DNA of 64,000 bases from Arthrobacter zhaoxinii (GTDB lineage Bacteria > Actinomycetota > Actinomycetes > Actinomycetales > Micrococcaceae). The notes under the pieces were generated by a model that saw nothing but the letters and a program-made list of their open reading frames with translations, made no database searches and was not told where the DNA came from. Shown here piece after piece: positions 6,348 to 14,987 of the stretch (positions within the stretch are counted from its first letter, which is position 1; each line of letters begins with the position of its first letter). Where the stretch lies: the NCBI RefSeq assembly GCF_024385505.1, contig NZ_JANFLT010000002.1:124001-188000 (forward strand), read 5' to 3'. Position numbers and translations under genes: made by a program.

Positions 6348-9169
6348 CGTACCGGATCAACAACGTCGAGGTGGACGCCGTCCCCTTCCCCGGCCAGTGC
6401 CTGCGCACCTTCCTGCGCGAGCAGGGCAACCTGGGCGTCAAGAAGGGCTGCGACGCCGGTGACTGCGGTGCATGCACCGTGCATGTGGACGGCCGGCCCG
6501 TGCACAGCTGCCTCTATCCTGCGGTCCGCGCCGCAGGCCGGGAGATCACCACCATCGAGGGCCTGGCCGACGGCGACTCCCTGCATCCGATGCAGCAGCA
6601 GTTCTTGGATGCGCAGGGTTTCCAGTGCGGATTCTGCACCGCCGGCATGGTGATGACCGCCGCCACCTTTGACGAGCAGCAGAAGGAGAACCTGCCGCGG
6701 AACCTCAAGGGCAACCTCTGCCGGTGCACCGGTTACCGGAGCATAGAAGATGCCGTCTGCGGGCACCGGCATACCGAGTCGAGCACCGCAGGCACGGGAT
6801 CCGCCGATGAACCGGACTCCGCCGGCGCGCCGCAGACCGTCGGGGCCAACGTGGCCGCCCCGGCGGGTCCGGACATCGTGACCGGCCGTGCCCGCTACAC
6901 CCTGGATGTTCCTGCGGAGGAGCTGCCCGGGCTGCTGCACCTGAAGATCCTCCGTTCCCCGCATGCGCATGCCCGGATCCTGTCCATTGACGCGGGCGCC
7001 GCCCTGGCCGTGCCCGGCGTCGAAGCGGTGCTGACCCACGAGGACGCCCCGGAGAAGCTGTTCTCCACCGCCCAGCACGAACTCCACACCGACGATCCCG
7101 ATGACACCCGGGTCCTGGACTCCGTGGTCCGCTTCCGCGGCCAGCGGGTGGCCGCCGTCGTCGCCGACACCGTGGGCGCCGCAGCGGAAGGGGTGCGTGC
7201 GCTGAAGGTCGAGTACGAGGTGCTGCCCGCGGTGCTGGATCCCGAGGCGGCCCAGGCCGACGGCGCTCCGGAGGTCCATTCCGGCACCGCGGGGAATGTC
7301 GTGGCGGAACTGCACTCGGACCTCGGCGACGTCGACGCCGGACTCGCGGCGGCCGACGTCGTGCACGAAAACACCTACTACAGCCAGCGGCTGCAGCATG
7401 TGGCGCTGGAGACGCACGGGTCCATTGCGTTCTTCGATGACCTGGGGCGGCTGGTGGTGCGCACGTCCACGCAGGTGCCGTTCCTGGTCCGGCGGGCGCT
7501 GTGCCGGGTGTTCGGGCTGAAGCCCGCGTCGGTCCGCGTGCTGACCGGCCGGGTGGGCGGCGGCTTCGGCGGCAAGCAGGAAATGCTGACCGAGGACCTC
7601 GCCGCGCTGGCCGCGCTGAAGCTGAACCGGCCGGTGCAGCTGGAACTGACCCGCGAGGAGCAGTTCACCGCCAGCACCACCCGGCACCCCTTCGCCGTGA
7701 AAGTCCGGGCCGGTGCCGCCGCGGACGGTACCCTGACCGCGCTGGCCCTGGATGTCACCGCCAACACCGGCGCCTACGGGAACCACGCCCCCGGCGTGAT
7801 GTTCCACGGCTGCGGGGAATCCGTGGCCGTCTACCGGTGCGCCAACAAGAAGGTGGACGCCCGCTCGGTCTACACCAACACCCTGCCCTCCGGGGCGTTC
7901 CGCGGCTACGGGCTGAGCCAGATGATCTTCGCGATCGAGTCCGCGATGGATGAACTCGCGCGCGGGCTGGGCATGGATCCGCTGGACTTCCGCCGCCGCA
8001 ACGTGGTGGCGAACGGTGACCGCATGGTCTCCACCGCCCCCGAACCGGCCGAGGACGTGCACTACGGCAGCTACGGCCTGGACCAGTGCCTGGAGCTGGT
8101 GTCCGGCGCCCTGGCCGCGGGCCGGCAGCGGCCGGAGACCTCCGGGGCGGAGCTTGCGGTTTCGTCCGGGCCGGCCGGCGCGGCCGACGACGGCGGGTGG
8201 CTGATCGGCGAGGGCACCGCCGTCGCCATGATCGACACCGTGCCGCCGCGCGGACACATCAGCCACGCGAAGATTTCCCTGCGCGGGGACGGCCGGTACG
8301 GGCTCGACGTCGGCACGGCCGAGTTCGGCAACGGCACCACCACCGTGCACGCGCAGCTGGCCTCGACGGCGCTGCGCACCACCGCGGACCGGGTGGTCGT
8401 CCGGCAGTCGGACACTGATCTGGTGGATCATGACACCGGTGCGTACGGCTCCACCGGCACCGTGGTGGCGGGCAAGGCGTCGCTGGCCGCGGCGGAGGAA
8501 CTGGCCGTCCTGCTCAGGGGCTTCGCCGCCTCCCTGTTCCGCAACACCTCGGCGCAGGTGCAGCTGCTGGCGGACGCGGTGGAGTGCGGCGGCGAGCGGG
8601 TGCCGCTGGCCGACGTCGCCGCCCGGGCCCGCGAGGAAGGCATCGACCTGTCCGCGGAGGGCCGGTGGGGCGGCACCCCGCGGTCGGTGGCGTTCAATGT
8701 GCAGGGCTTCCGGGTGGCGGTACAGGCCGGGACCGGGGAGCTCCGGATCCTGCAGAGCGTGCACGCCGCGGATGCCGGCGTCGTCGTCAATCCGCTGCAG
8801 TGCCGCGGCCAGATCGAGGGCGGCATCGCCCAGGCCCTGGGGGCGGCGTTGTTCGAGGAGGTCCGGATCGACGCCGAGGGTACGGTGGAAACCCGAATTC
8901 TGCGCGAGTACCACATCCCCACCTTCGCCGATGTGCCGCGGACCGAGATTTTCTTCGCGGACACCGATGATTCGCTGGGTCCGATGGGTGCCAAGTCCAT
9001 GAGCGAAAGCCCGTTCAACCCCGTGGCTCCCGCGCTGGCCAATGCCCTGCGGGATGCAACCGGGATCCGGTTCACCGGAACGCCGTTCGCCCGGGACCGG
9101 GTGTATCTGGAGCTGCGGGCTGCACGGGGGCTTTCCGCCGAAACAGAAGCACCCGCGCCTGCGGTGTAG
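6344..9169 (+). CDS. Xanthine dehydrogenase, fused 2Fe-2S and molybdopterin subunit
   Basis: A 941-residue subunit that fuses the two-cluster Fe-S domain to the molybdopterin catalytic domain. Cluster ligands are Cys36, 41, 44 and 56, then Cys95, 98, 126 and 128 (QCGFCTAGM, NLCRCTG). After a linker near residues 145-165, the Mo domain begins with TVGANVAAPAGPDIVTGRARY and shows the GRVGGGFGGKQEM Moco loop, PSGAFRGYGLSQ with its substrate arginine, and near the end GAKSMSESP, the position of the catalytic Glu. E. coli XdhD has a similar Fe-S/Mo fusion. Only the stretch from GTG 6344 is real; the open frame extends further upstream by chance. Neighbours support urate production feeding the uricase operon. 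Confidence 0.88.
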   Translation: MTYRINNVEVDAVPFPGQCLRTFLREQGNLGVKKGCDAGDCGACTVHVDGRPVHSCLYPAVRAAGREITTIEGLADGDSLHPMQQQFLDAQGFQCGFCTAGMVMTAATFDEQQKENLPRNLKGNLCRCTGYRSIEDAVCGHRHTESSTAGTGSADEPDSAGAPQTVGANVAAPAGPDIVTGRARYTLDVPAEELPGLLHLKILRSPHAHARILSIDAGAALAVPGVEAVLTHEDAPEKLFSTAQHELHTDDPDDTRVLDSVVRFRGQRVAAVVADTVGAAAEGVRALKVEYEVLPAVLDPEAAQADGAPEVHSGTAGNVVAELHSDLGDVDAGLAAADVVHENTYYSQRLQHVALETHGSIAFFDDLGRLVVRTSTQVPFLVRRALCRVFGLKPASVRVLTGRVGGGFGGKQEMLTEDLAALAALKLNRPVQLELTREEQFTASTTRHPFAVKVRAGAAADGTLTALALDVTANTGAYGNHAPGVMFHGCGESVAVYRCANKKVDARSVYTNTLPSGAFRGYGLSQMIFAIESAMDELARGLGMDPLDFRRRNVVANGDRMVSTAPEPAEDVHYGSYGLDQCLELVSGALAAGRQRPETSGAELAVSSGPAGAADDGGWLIGEGTAVAMIDTVPPRGHISHAKISLRGDGRYGLDVGTAEFGNGTTTVHAQLASTALRTTADRVVVRQSDTDLVDHDTGAYGSTGTVVAGKASLAAAEELAVLLRGFAASLFRNTSAQVQLLADAVECGGERVPLADVAARAREEGIDLSAEGRWGGTPRSVAFNVQGFRVAVQAGTGELRILQSVHAADAGVVVNPLQCRGQIEGGIAQALGAALFEEVRIDAEGTVETRILREYHIPTFADVPRTEIFFADTDDSLGPMGAKSMSESPFNPVAPALANALRDATGIRFTGTPFARDRVYLELRAARGLSAETEAPAPAV

Positions 9170-9193
9170 CGGCTACGGCTGCTGCCGAAAACG

Positions 9194-9230
9194 AAACCGG
9201 ACCACCCCCTGAGGGGTGATCCGGTTTTTA
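9194..9230. terminator. Probable bidirectional rho-independent terminator
   Basis: Stem AACCGGA(C)CACCCC / GGGGTG(A)TCCGGTT around a CTGA loop, followed by a T run on the + strand and a T-rich complement on the other. It lies between the convergent xdh operon and desaturase gene and could stop both. Confidence 0.8.
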
Positions 9231-9274
9231 CGATGTCCGCGAACTAATGCAGTAGCTGTGGCAGAGTTCGGAAC

Positions 9275-10390
9275 TTACACGCGGTGCGTGCTGGCCAGCG
9301 GGCAGGCCCACGTATCGACCCCACCGCGGCCCACCCTGTTGATATAGGCGGTGACGTCCCGCAGGGATTGGCCAAACGCGGTTTCGGTGTACTTCACACC
9401 CAGCTGATCACAGTGCTGGCGGACCAGCGGGGCGACTTTTCGCAGATTCGGACGGGACATGGAGGGGAACAGGTGGTGTTCAACCTGGAAGTTCAGTCCT
9501 CCCATAAAGGTATCCACCCACCGGCCTCCGGTGATGTTGCGGCTCATCAATACCTGACGGCGCAGGAAATCGATGCCCGCTTCCCGAGGTGCAATGGGCA
9601 TGCCGATGTGGTTCGGGGCGAAGGCAATACCCATATACAGCCCGAAAACGGCGAGTTGGACGCCGATGAACGCTGCGCCCTTGCCCGGTGAAAGCACGAG
9701 GAAGACCAGCGCCACATAACTGACCAGGCGCACGGCGATGAAGCTAAGTTCCACCCACCGCCGCTTGATCCGGCCCTTTCCCAGTACCCGCTTGATGCCC
9801 TGCACATGCAGGTTGACTCCCTCAAGCAGGAGCAGCGGGAAGAAAAAGTAACCCTGTTTGGTGGCAAGCCAGCGCGTGACACGGTTCGTGCGCGCTTCGG
9901 CTGCCTCGGGGGTGAAGGCGAGCACGCCGGGAGCGATGTCCGGATCCGTGCCGATTTTGTTCGGTGCAGCGTGATGCTTGCTGTGTTTTGCATTCCACCA
10001 GCCAAGGCCCATGCCGGCGAAGAGATTGACCACGATCAGTGAGACCCACTCATTCCACTTCGGCGACACGAAGATCTGCCGGTGTGCGGCGTCGTGGCCC
10101 AGAAACGCGATCTGTGTCATCAGCAACGCCAGCACCACCGCGGTCACCATCTGCCACCAGGTATCCCCGAGCAGGATGAAAGCCACGGCCAGCACCAGGC
10201 CCATCAGGGTTAATCCGATCAGCTTGGCCCAGTAATAGCCGTAATTCCGGCGCATATAGCCGGCTTCCTGGACCTGGCGGGTCAAAGCGGTGAAGTCACT
10301 GAGATGCCGCTGGCGGGCCGGGCCAGCCGGCCGCTGTTTGCCTTCTGCACTCGAATCCACGCTGGTACCCGTCATAAGGGCGTCTTCCAT
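9275..10390 (-). CDS. Membrane fatty acid (acyl-CoA type) desaturase
   Basis: Di-iron integral membrane desaturase that introduces a double bond into acyl chains at the cytoplasmic membrane. The three histidine boxes are complete: HDAAH (99-103), HSKHH (136-140) and QVEHH (302-306). Hydrophobic segments lie near 56-76, 78-98, 115-131, 183-193 and 213-260. The QxxHH third box matches the DesA3/front-end group. Length 371 residues; an ATG five codons in (10375) is an alternative start. It is a single gene with a long upstream region shared with the divergent PadR unit. Confidence 0.88.
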   Translation of the reverse strand: MEDALMTGTSVDSSAEGKQRPAGPARQRHLSDFTALTRQVQEAGYMRRNYGYYWAKLIGLTLMGLVLAVAFILLGDTWWQMVTAVVLALLMTQIAFLGHDAAHRQIFVSPKWNEWVSLIVVNLFAGMGLGWWNAKHSKHHAAPNKIGTDPDIAPGVLAFTPEAAEARTNRVTRWLATKQGYFFFPLLLLEGVNLHVQGIKRVLGKGRIKRRWVELSFIAVRLVSYVALVFLVLSPGKGAAFIGVQLAVFGLYMGIAFAPNHIGMPIAPREAGIDFLRRQVLMSRNITGGRWVDTFMGGLNFQVEHHLFPSMSRPNLRKVAPLVRQHCDQLGVKYTETAFGQSLRDVTAYINRVGRGGVDTWACPLASTHRV

Positions 10391-10610
10391 AATTCACTCT
10401 CATATCGGCGGACAAAGTCCATGTCATATTAACCAAAACCCCTGCGTCCGCAGACTCCGGGCCGTGCCCCGGGTGGAACGCGGCACCGGATTCCCGCCCC
10501 GGCAGTAGATGCCGAGACACTGTTTGGGATGCAGAAAAGCACCGGATTCGCTCCCCGGGCTTTGGCTGGGATGCGAATCCGCTGGTTTGGAATTTCCGGC
10601 TGGTGGTCGG

Positions 10611-10637
10611 TATATGCTAAGCGTGCTTAGCGTATAT
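10611..10637. promoter_or_regulatory. Palindromic operator in desaturase-PadR intergenic region
   Basis: Inverted repeat TATATGCTAAGC-GT-GCTTAGCGTATAT with perfect GCTAAGC/GCTTAGC cores. It lies in a 480-base gene-free interval (10391-10871), about 235 bases before the PadR gene and 220 bases before the desaturase. AT-edged, dyad-symmetric sites of this size suit a PadR dimer or another dimeric repressor. Nothing else was recognised in the interval; two short frames there lack coding features. Confidence 0.45.
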
Positions 10638-10871
10638 GAAAGACAGCTTATCCGGTTTTTCCGGTGAATAAGGACCGGCGAAAACTAACGCAATGTCGTG
10701 TCCGGCCGCACCCGTCACCAACGCGGATGCGGCACTGCGTCCCCAGACACCTGATTTGGGGCGTCTTTTGCGGCGCCCTGACTCGATACGGTTTCCATTC
10801 CGGCCAACCGTGACCCAACCGTTATATCCTTTTCTTCCCTATATTCAGTTTTTCTGACTATCGTTCTGGGC

Positions 10872-11210
10872 ATGAGCAAGCATGAGATGCGCGAACCGAC
10901 CTTCCTCGTCCTCTCGGCCCTGGCCGACGGCCCCAAGCACGGCTACGCCCTGATCGCGGAGACAAAGGACCTGTCCGGCGGTCGGGTAAAGCTGCAGCCC
11001 GGCACCCTCTACGGCGTGCTGGACCGGCTGCGTGAGGACGGGCTGGTGGAGATTTCCGGCGAGGACGTGGTGGACGGCCGCGCCCGCCGCTACTACCGGA
11101 TTACCGACGTCGGCGCCATCACCCTCGCTCGGGAAGCAGACCGCCTGGCAGCCAACGCCCGGCAGGCAATGTCCAAGCTGCGGCTGCGTGCAGCGCAGGC
11201 CGGAGCATGA
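10872..11210 (+). CDS. PadR family transcriptional regulator
   Basis: A 112-residue PadR-type winged-helix repressor. It has the helix-turn-helix FLVLSALADGPKHGYALI, the recognition-wing region LQPGTLYGVLDRLREDGLVE, then RRYYRITDVG, with a short C-terminal helix. Its stop overlaps the start of the next membrane gene (ATGA at 11207-11210). PadR plus a small membrane protein is a common two-gene unit in actinobacteria, with the regulator reading a stress or drug signal; the ligand here is unknown. Confidence 0.92.
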   Translation: MSKHEMREPTFLVLSALADGPKHGYALIAETKDLSGGRVKLQPGTLYGVLDRLREDGLVEISGEDVVDGRARRYYRITDVGAITLAREADRLAANARQAMSKLRLRAAQAGA

Positions 11211-12235
11211 CCGGCGGAACCTCCAAGCTGGAGGCCACCTACACTCGGGCGCTGGGCGCCTACCCGCGCCGCTGGCGCCGGGAGCAGGGCGAGGAATTGA
11301 TCGGCGTGCTGCTCTACGTCGCCCGTTCCGAGCAGCGCACCAAGGCCACCCCCGCCGAGCTGTTCAACCTCGTGGGCAACGGGCTGGCAACCCGCGGCCT
11401 TGAACTGCTTGGCAGCGTGGGCAGGCGGCGGCGCAACGGCATCGCCTTCACCGCCACGGTGCTGGCCACCTACCTTGCGCTCACCCTGACGGTGCTGGGC
11501 GAATGGGGTCCGTGGGTTCGGCCGGGCACGCTGCGCTGGCGGCCCACCGGCGAGGGCTTCGGGGAGGCGTTCCTGGCTGCGGGACCGTTCACGACGGCGG
11601 CCGCAGCAGTTTATCTGGCACTGCTCGCCGGATTTGTTGCCGCGCTGGCCGGCCGGTCACAACTGCGCCGGACCCTGCACCTCAGCGCGGCAGCCACAGC
11701 TCCGTTGATTCCTCTCTCCGGCGCGGTGACGGGAATCCTCGCACCGCCGCTCACTCCCATGCTGGTGCTGAGCGGCCTGGCACTGCTGGCCCTCATCGGC
11801 AATCCCGCTGCCAGCGCTTCCCGCCGCGTCCTGCTGGCTGCCGTCACGGCCGGTGCCTCGTTGGCGGGTCTGCTGCTGGCCGTAAGCCGGCTGGCCGGCG
11901 GCTCCGCACTGTTCTTCTACGATGCCACCAGCGTGCTGGCCGTCGACGCCCGGTCCCTGACGCTGGCAGCGGCGGCACTGATGCTGACGGTTGGAATGGT
12001 CCTGGTCAGCGGAACCCGTCTGATCCCCTGGACTGCTGGCCTGGCTGTGGCCGCCGTGCCGCTGCTGGTCCGGCTCTGGTCCGGGGATTCCCTGGAGACG
12101 TGGCTTGCCGGGGCTGGCCTGGCCGGCCCGGCTGCCGCCCACTGGGAATGGGGCTTCCTCGTACTGGCCCTGGCCACGGCAGCACTTACCGCCGCCGGCC
12201 AGCAGCTGCGGTCCCGGCGGCTCCAACCCGCCTGA
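11207..12235 (+). CDS. PadR-coupled polytopic membrane protein
   Basis: A 342-residue protein with a soluble N-terminus (ALGAYPRRWRREQGEELIGV, a segment seen in many PadR partners) and roughly eight to nine hydrophobic segments after residue 75. The ATGA overlap with padR shows coupled translation. I do not recognise a catalytic domain. It may sense or respond to membrane stress, but that rests only on its regulator. The following lipoprotein gene, 123 bases on, may belong to the same transcript. Confidence 0.75.
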   Translation: MTGGTSKLEATYTRALGAYPRRWRREQGEELIGVLLYVARSEQRTKATPAELFNLVGNGLATRGLELLGSVGRRRRNGIAFTATVLATYLALTLTVLGEWGPWVRPGTLRWRPTGEGFGEAFLAAGPFTTAAAAVYLALLAGFVAALAGRSQLRRTLHLSAAATAPLIPLSGAVTGILAPPLTPMLVLSGLALLALIGNPAASASRRVLLAAVTAGASLAGLLLAVSRLAGGSALFFYDATSVLAVDARSLTLAAAALMLTVGMVLVSGTRLIPWTAGLAVAAVPLLVRLWSGDSLETWLAGAGLAGPAAAHWEWGFLVLALATAALTAAGQQLRSRRLQPA

Positions 12236-12358
12236 ACTGCGCATCAACACTTCCTGCACAGAACCGCCTGCTCCACCTGATAACCGCTGTTGTTCTACGG
12301 ACATGCTCCCGATGAGCTGGTCCGGCACCGCCCTGGCTTCAGTCTCGAAAGGCATCCC

Positions 12359-13324
12359 ATGAACCGCAACCGCCTCTCCCCTGTCCTGTCCGCATCCGCC
12401 GCCGCACCCGGCGTCCCGGCCCGCCGTCGTCGCTACCTGGCCGGCCTCGGGGCCATCGCCTTCGGAGCCGCCGCGCTCACCGGCTGCGCGGCCGAGGCAG
12501 CGCTGACCCCGGTCGCGGATTCCTCCTCCGATCCGTTCGAGGCGTATCTGGCCGAAGACATGGACGTCATCCACTTTGCCCAGGATGTCCTCCGCTTCCA
12601 GTGCTACGCGGACAACGGCTACCCGGAATACGAGTCCTTCATCCCCGAGGAACCGGCAGTGCAGTGGCGTGCTGATCTGCTGGACCAGCTGACCGTCGCG
12701 GACGGGTTCTTCGACAGTGTCCAGGACGCCACGGCCAGCGGCCTCCGCGGTGAACAATCCGACCCGTCAACGGCCAAGGTCTTTGTGCACGATGACGCCT
12801 TCGAGGCCGTCGCCGAAGCCTGCAACACGAAGGCCTGGGCAGCCTTGGGGAAAGACGCCGAGCAGAGCCTCGTTGATTACAACCGGCTCAGCAGCAAGCT
12901 GGCCGGCGGCCTGGCCGACCGGACGTTTGAGGCACTGGCACCCCTCCAGCAGGAAGTGGTCCAGTGCCTGGTCGACGCCGGGGAACCGGTGAAGCCGGCG
13001 TCCGACAAGCTGTACGGCTTCACGTCGGACATCGAGCTCGGTGCGCCGGTGGAATATCCGGAGCGCAGCGGCCCGAAGAAGACGTCCGGGGTGGAGATCA
13101 TTCCGGCCGACGTCGAAATCACCTATGCACCTACTCCCGCGGAAGCAGCCCTGGCCGTGAAGTACTACAACTGCTCCCTCGAAACCGGCGTGCGGGACGA
13201 GTTTGCGGCCCTGATTCTTGAGGCCAAGAAGGAAGCTGTCGCCGAGCACGCGGCGGAGCTGGAGAAATCCAACCCCCGAATCGCCGAGCTTGCTGACACT
13301 GCCCGCGAAATCACCGGCCGTTAG
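12359..13324 (+). CDS. Lipoprotein of unknown function
   Basis: A 321-residue predicted lipoprotein: Arg-rich N-terminus, hydrophobic stretch YLAGLGAIAFGAAALTGCAA with lipobox ALTGC at about residue 42. The mature part is acidic, with two Cys-centred stretches (FQCYADNGYPEYESFIPEEP and an equivalent VQCLVDAGEPVKP), suggesting an internally repeated two-part domain. I start at ATG 12359, which has GAAAGG upstream, rather than an earlier frame start at 12290 that lacks a signal peptide at its N-terminus. Function not recognised; it may belong to the PadR unit. Confidence 0.75.
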   Translation: MNRNRLSPVLSASAAAPGVPARRRRYLAGLGAIAFGAAALTGCAAEAALTPVADSSSDPFEAYLAEDMDVIHFAQDVLRFQCYADNGYPEYESFIPEEPAVQWRADLLDQLTVADGFFDSVQDATASGLRGEQSDPSTAKVFVHDDAFEAVAEACNTKAWAALGKDAEQSLVDYNRLSSKLAGGLADRTFEALAPLQQEVVQCLVDAGEPVKPASDKLYGFTSDIELGAPVEYPERSGPKKTSGVEIIPADVEITYAPTPAEAALAVKYYNCSLETGVRDEFAALILEAKKEAVAEHAAELEKSNPRIAELADTAREITGR

Positions 13325-13336
13325 CCCCTCCCCGAC

Positions 13337-13367
13337 GCCGGTGCCCGCCCGAGTGACGGGCACCGGC
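13337..13367 (+). terminator. Hairpin after lipoprotein gene
   Basis: Perfect 11-base arms GCCGGTGCCCG / CGGGCACCGGC with a nine-base loop, 13 bases after the lipoprotein stop and between two convergent genes. There is no T run, so it may work by structure or with Rho. Confidence 0.6.
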
Positions 13368-13395
13368 AGCGGCGGCTCCCCGTCGGCGGTGCCCG

Positions 13396-14280
13396 TTAGG
13401 CCGAGTCCAGGCCGCTGAGCACCAGCGCGAGCCGGGCCTGCGCTGCTTCCCCAAGCGGCTGCAGCGGTGCCGGCAGATTGTCCTGCGGCAGCAGGTCCAG
13501 CTGCGCGGCGATCGCCGAAGTCACGCGCAGGCTGCCGAACTCCGCGAACAGGTTCCAGAGCGGTTCCAGCTGTGCCGACAGCTGCCGGACGGTGCCGGCA
13601 TCCCCCGCCTGTGCGGCCCGGGTGATCGCGAGCGCCCGGTCCGGCAGGATGCCTCCCAGAACACTGAACCAGACGTCCGCTCCGGCGCTCAGGGCCGGGC
13701 CGGAGAACTCGTCGCCGCTGACGCCCAGCGCAACCTTTGCGGGCAGCACGGCCCGGACCTGCCGGGTTCGTTCGGCTGCCTCTGCAACAGGGCGCGGCGG
13801 AATCTTCACAGCCTCGACGTGCGGCAGGGCGCCTATCCGGGCATACAGCTCATCCGTGAAGGCGAACCGGGTGGTGGTCGGATTGTCATAGATGCAGATG
13901 GGCACCGAACTGGCCGCGGACACCGCTTCAAACAGGCCGGCCACTTCGTCCTCGGTCAGCGGCTGGTAGGACACCGGGGCAAGCAGCAGCCCGGCGGCCC
14001 CGGCATTCTGTGCATCCTCGGCTCCGCGCAGCACGTCCGAGGTGCGCAGCGCGCCGATGCCAACGATCACCGGCACGTCACCGGCGGCCTGGACCGCGGC
14101 CTCCGCCACGCGGCGTCGTTCTTCCCGGGACAGGTAGGCGTAGCTGCCGGTGGAACCCAGGGCGCCGATGGAATCCGCTCCCGCCTCTGCCGCCCGGCGA
14201 ACCAGCGCAGCGGACAGGTCCAGATCGACGGTGTCATTGATGACCGGGGTCAGGGGAAAGGCGGACAGACCGGTGAACAC
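13396..14280 (-). CDS. Dihydrodipicolinate synthase/N-acetylneuraminate lyase family protein
   Basis: Schiff-base-forming class I aldolase of the DapA/NanA superfamily, 294 residues as expected for one TIM barrel. Visible features are GSTGSYAYL near residue 40, the tyrosine of APVSYQPLTEDEV, YDNPTTT, and the catalytic-lysine strand EAVKIPPRP near residue 160. The start is GTG 14280 (VFTGLSAFPLTP); upstream sequence in frame has no family similarity. The true substrate (pyruvate with an aldehyde) cannot be read; the family includes lysine-pathway and catabolic members. A probable EamA transporter remnant lies just upstream. Confidence 0.82.
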   Translation of the reverse strand: MFTGLSAFPLTPVINDTVDLDLSAALVRRAAEAGADSIGALGSTGSYAYLSREERRRVAEAAVQAAGDVPVIVGIGALRTSDVLRGAEDAQNAGAAGLLLAPVSYQPLTEDEVAGLFEAVSAASSVPICIYDNPTTTRFAFTDELYARIGALPHVEAVKIPPRPVAEAAERTRQVRAVLPAKVALGVSGDEFSGPALSAGADVWFSVLGGILPDRALAITRAAQAGDAGTVRQLSAQLEPLWNLFAEFGSLRVTSAIAAQLDLLPQDNLPAPLQPLGEAAQARLALVLSGLDSA

Positions 14281-14360
14281 GGGACCTCGCTTCAGCGTCG
14301 GGTAACTGACCGGCCCAGCACACCACGTGGGCGCAGCGCCGCGGCGGTGGCACGCCGATG

Positions 14361-14472
14361 TCACTTCTTGGTCAGGACCACCCCGGCCAGCATCGCCACC
14401 GCTCCCCCAAGCGCTGCCGCCGGGGCGGCCGGGCCCGGGTGGGGCACGCCGTCCTGAAGTCGGCCCGCAGGG
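14361..14472 (-). pseudogene. Possible C-terminal remnant of an EamA-type transporter gene
   Basis: On the minus strand the last ~37 codons before a stop at 14361 encode a Pro/Ala stretch and a hydrophobic helix ending GGAVAMLAGVVLTKK, much like the last helix of drug/metabolite (EamA) transporters. The reading ends abruptly at the inverted-repeat element that starts at 14473. It would have been upstream of, and co-directional with, the DHDPS-family gene. The family call is tentative because only one helix is left. Confidence 0.3.
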
Positions 14473-14622
14473 GATAGAGCCCACGGCCGGGGGAACGCCG
14501 GCGAGCGAATCCCTGCGGTTTGTCCCGTTCCCTGCGATCTGTCCAGTTCCCTGCGCCGCGCAGCGCAGGGATTGCCACAAACCGTAGGGTTTCCCCCAAA
14601 CCGAGGGAATGCGGGCTCTATC
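14473..14622. repeat. 150-base inverted-repeat (MITE-like) element
   Basis: The segment is bounded by perfect 10-base inverted repeats GATAGAGCCC (14473-14482) and GGGCTCTATC (14613-14622). Inside are three tandem units built on TCCCTGCGNTTTGTCC (about 14508-14560) and their partial complement CAGGGATT...ACAAACC (14566-14585), giving an imperfect long hairpin. No coding capacity. It sits between two truncated genes. No target-site duplication was seen, so a small non-autonomous element or a palindromic intergenic repeat are both possible. Confidence 0.5.
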
Positions 14623-14954
14623 TGGTCCTTCCTGGTCTGATCAGCAGCACACTGGCCGGCGGGCTCACCGTAGCGGTGGTGCTCAGTGCCTGGCTGGTCA
14701 CGGTCTCCACCTACGCCGTGCACTACGCCCGGCTGGACAGCGCCGAGGACTCGTTCGACCTGCCGGGCTCTGCGCCAGGCCCGGTCTTCGCCGACTATTA
14801 CTACTTGGCCGCGCAGATCGCCACCACCTTCTCCTCCTCCGACGTCGACGTCCTGACCACCCGGGCCCGCACCACCGTCACCGGACAGTCCTACATTGCC
14901 TTCGCCTTCACCACCTTCATCATTGCCCTGCTGATCACCCTGCTCTTCCAATAA
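14613..14954 (+). pseudogene. DUF1345 membrane protein, N-terminally truncated
   Basis: About 107 codons match the C-terminal half of DUF1345 membrane proteins: [18 protein letters not shown], then [31 protein letters not shown] and a last helix [19 protein letters not shown]. Full-length members have about 210 residues and several more N-terminal helices. The similarity stops at the right end of the inverted-repeat element, and no good start with a ribosome binding site is seen. The upstream in-frame residues are arginine and serine rich and unlike the family. Confidence 0.6.
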
Positions 14955-14987
14955 CCTGCCGGAACGCCGGCGTCTAAACTGGCAGGC

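Noticed and set aside
5867-8914. Very long open frame antisense to the FAD and Fe-S/Mo xanthine dehydrogenase genes
   Set aside because: It mirrors high-GC codons of the real genes, is rich in Gly/Arg/His/Gln with no domain, and lacks a start with a ribosome binding site.
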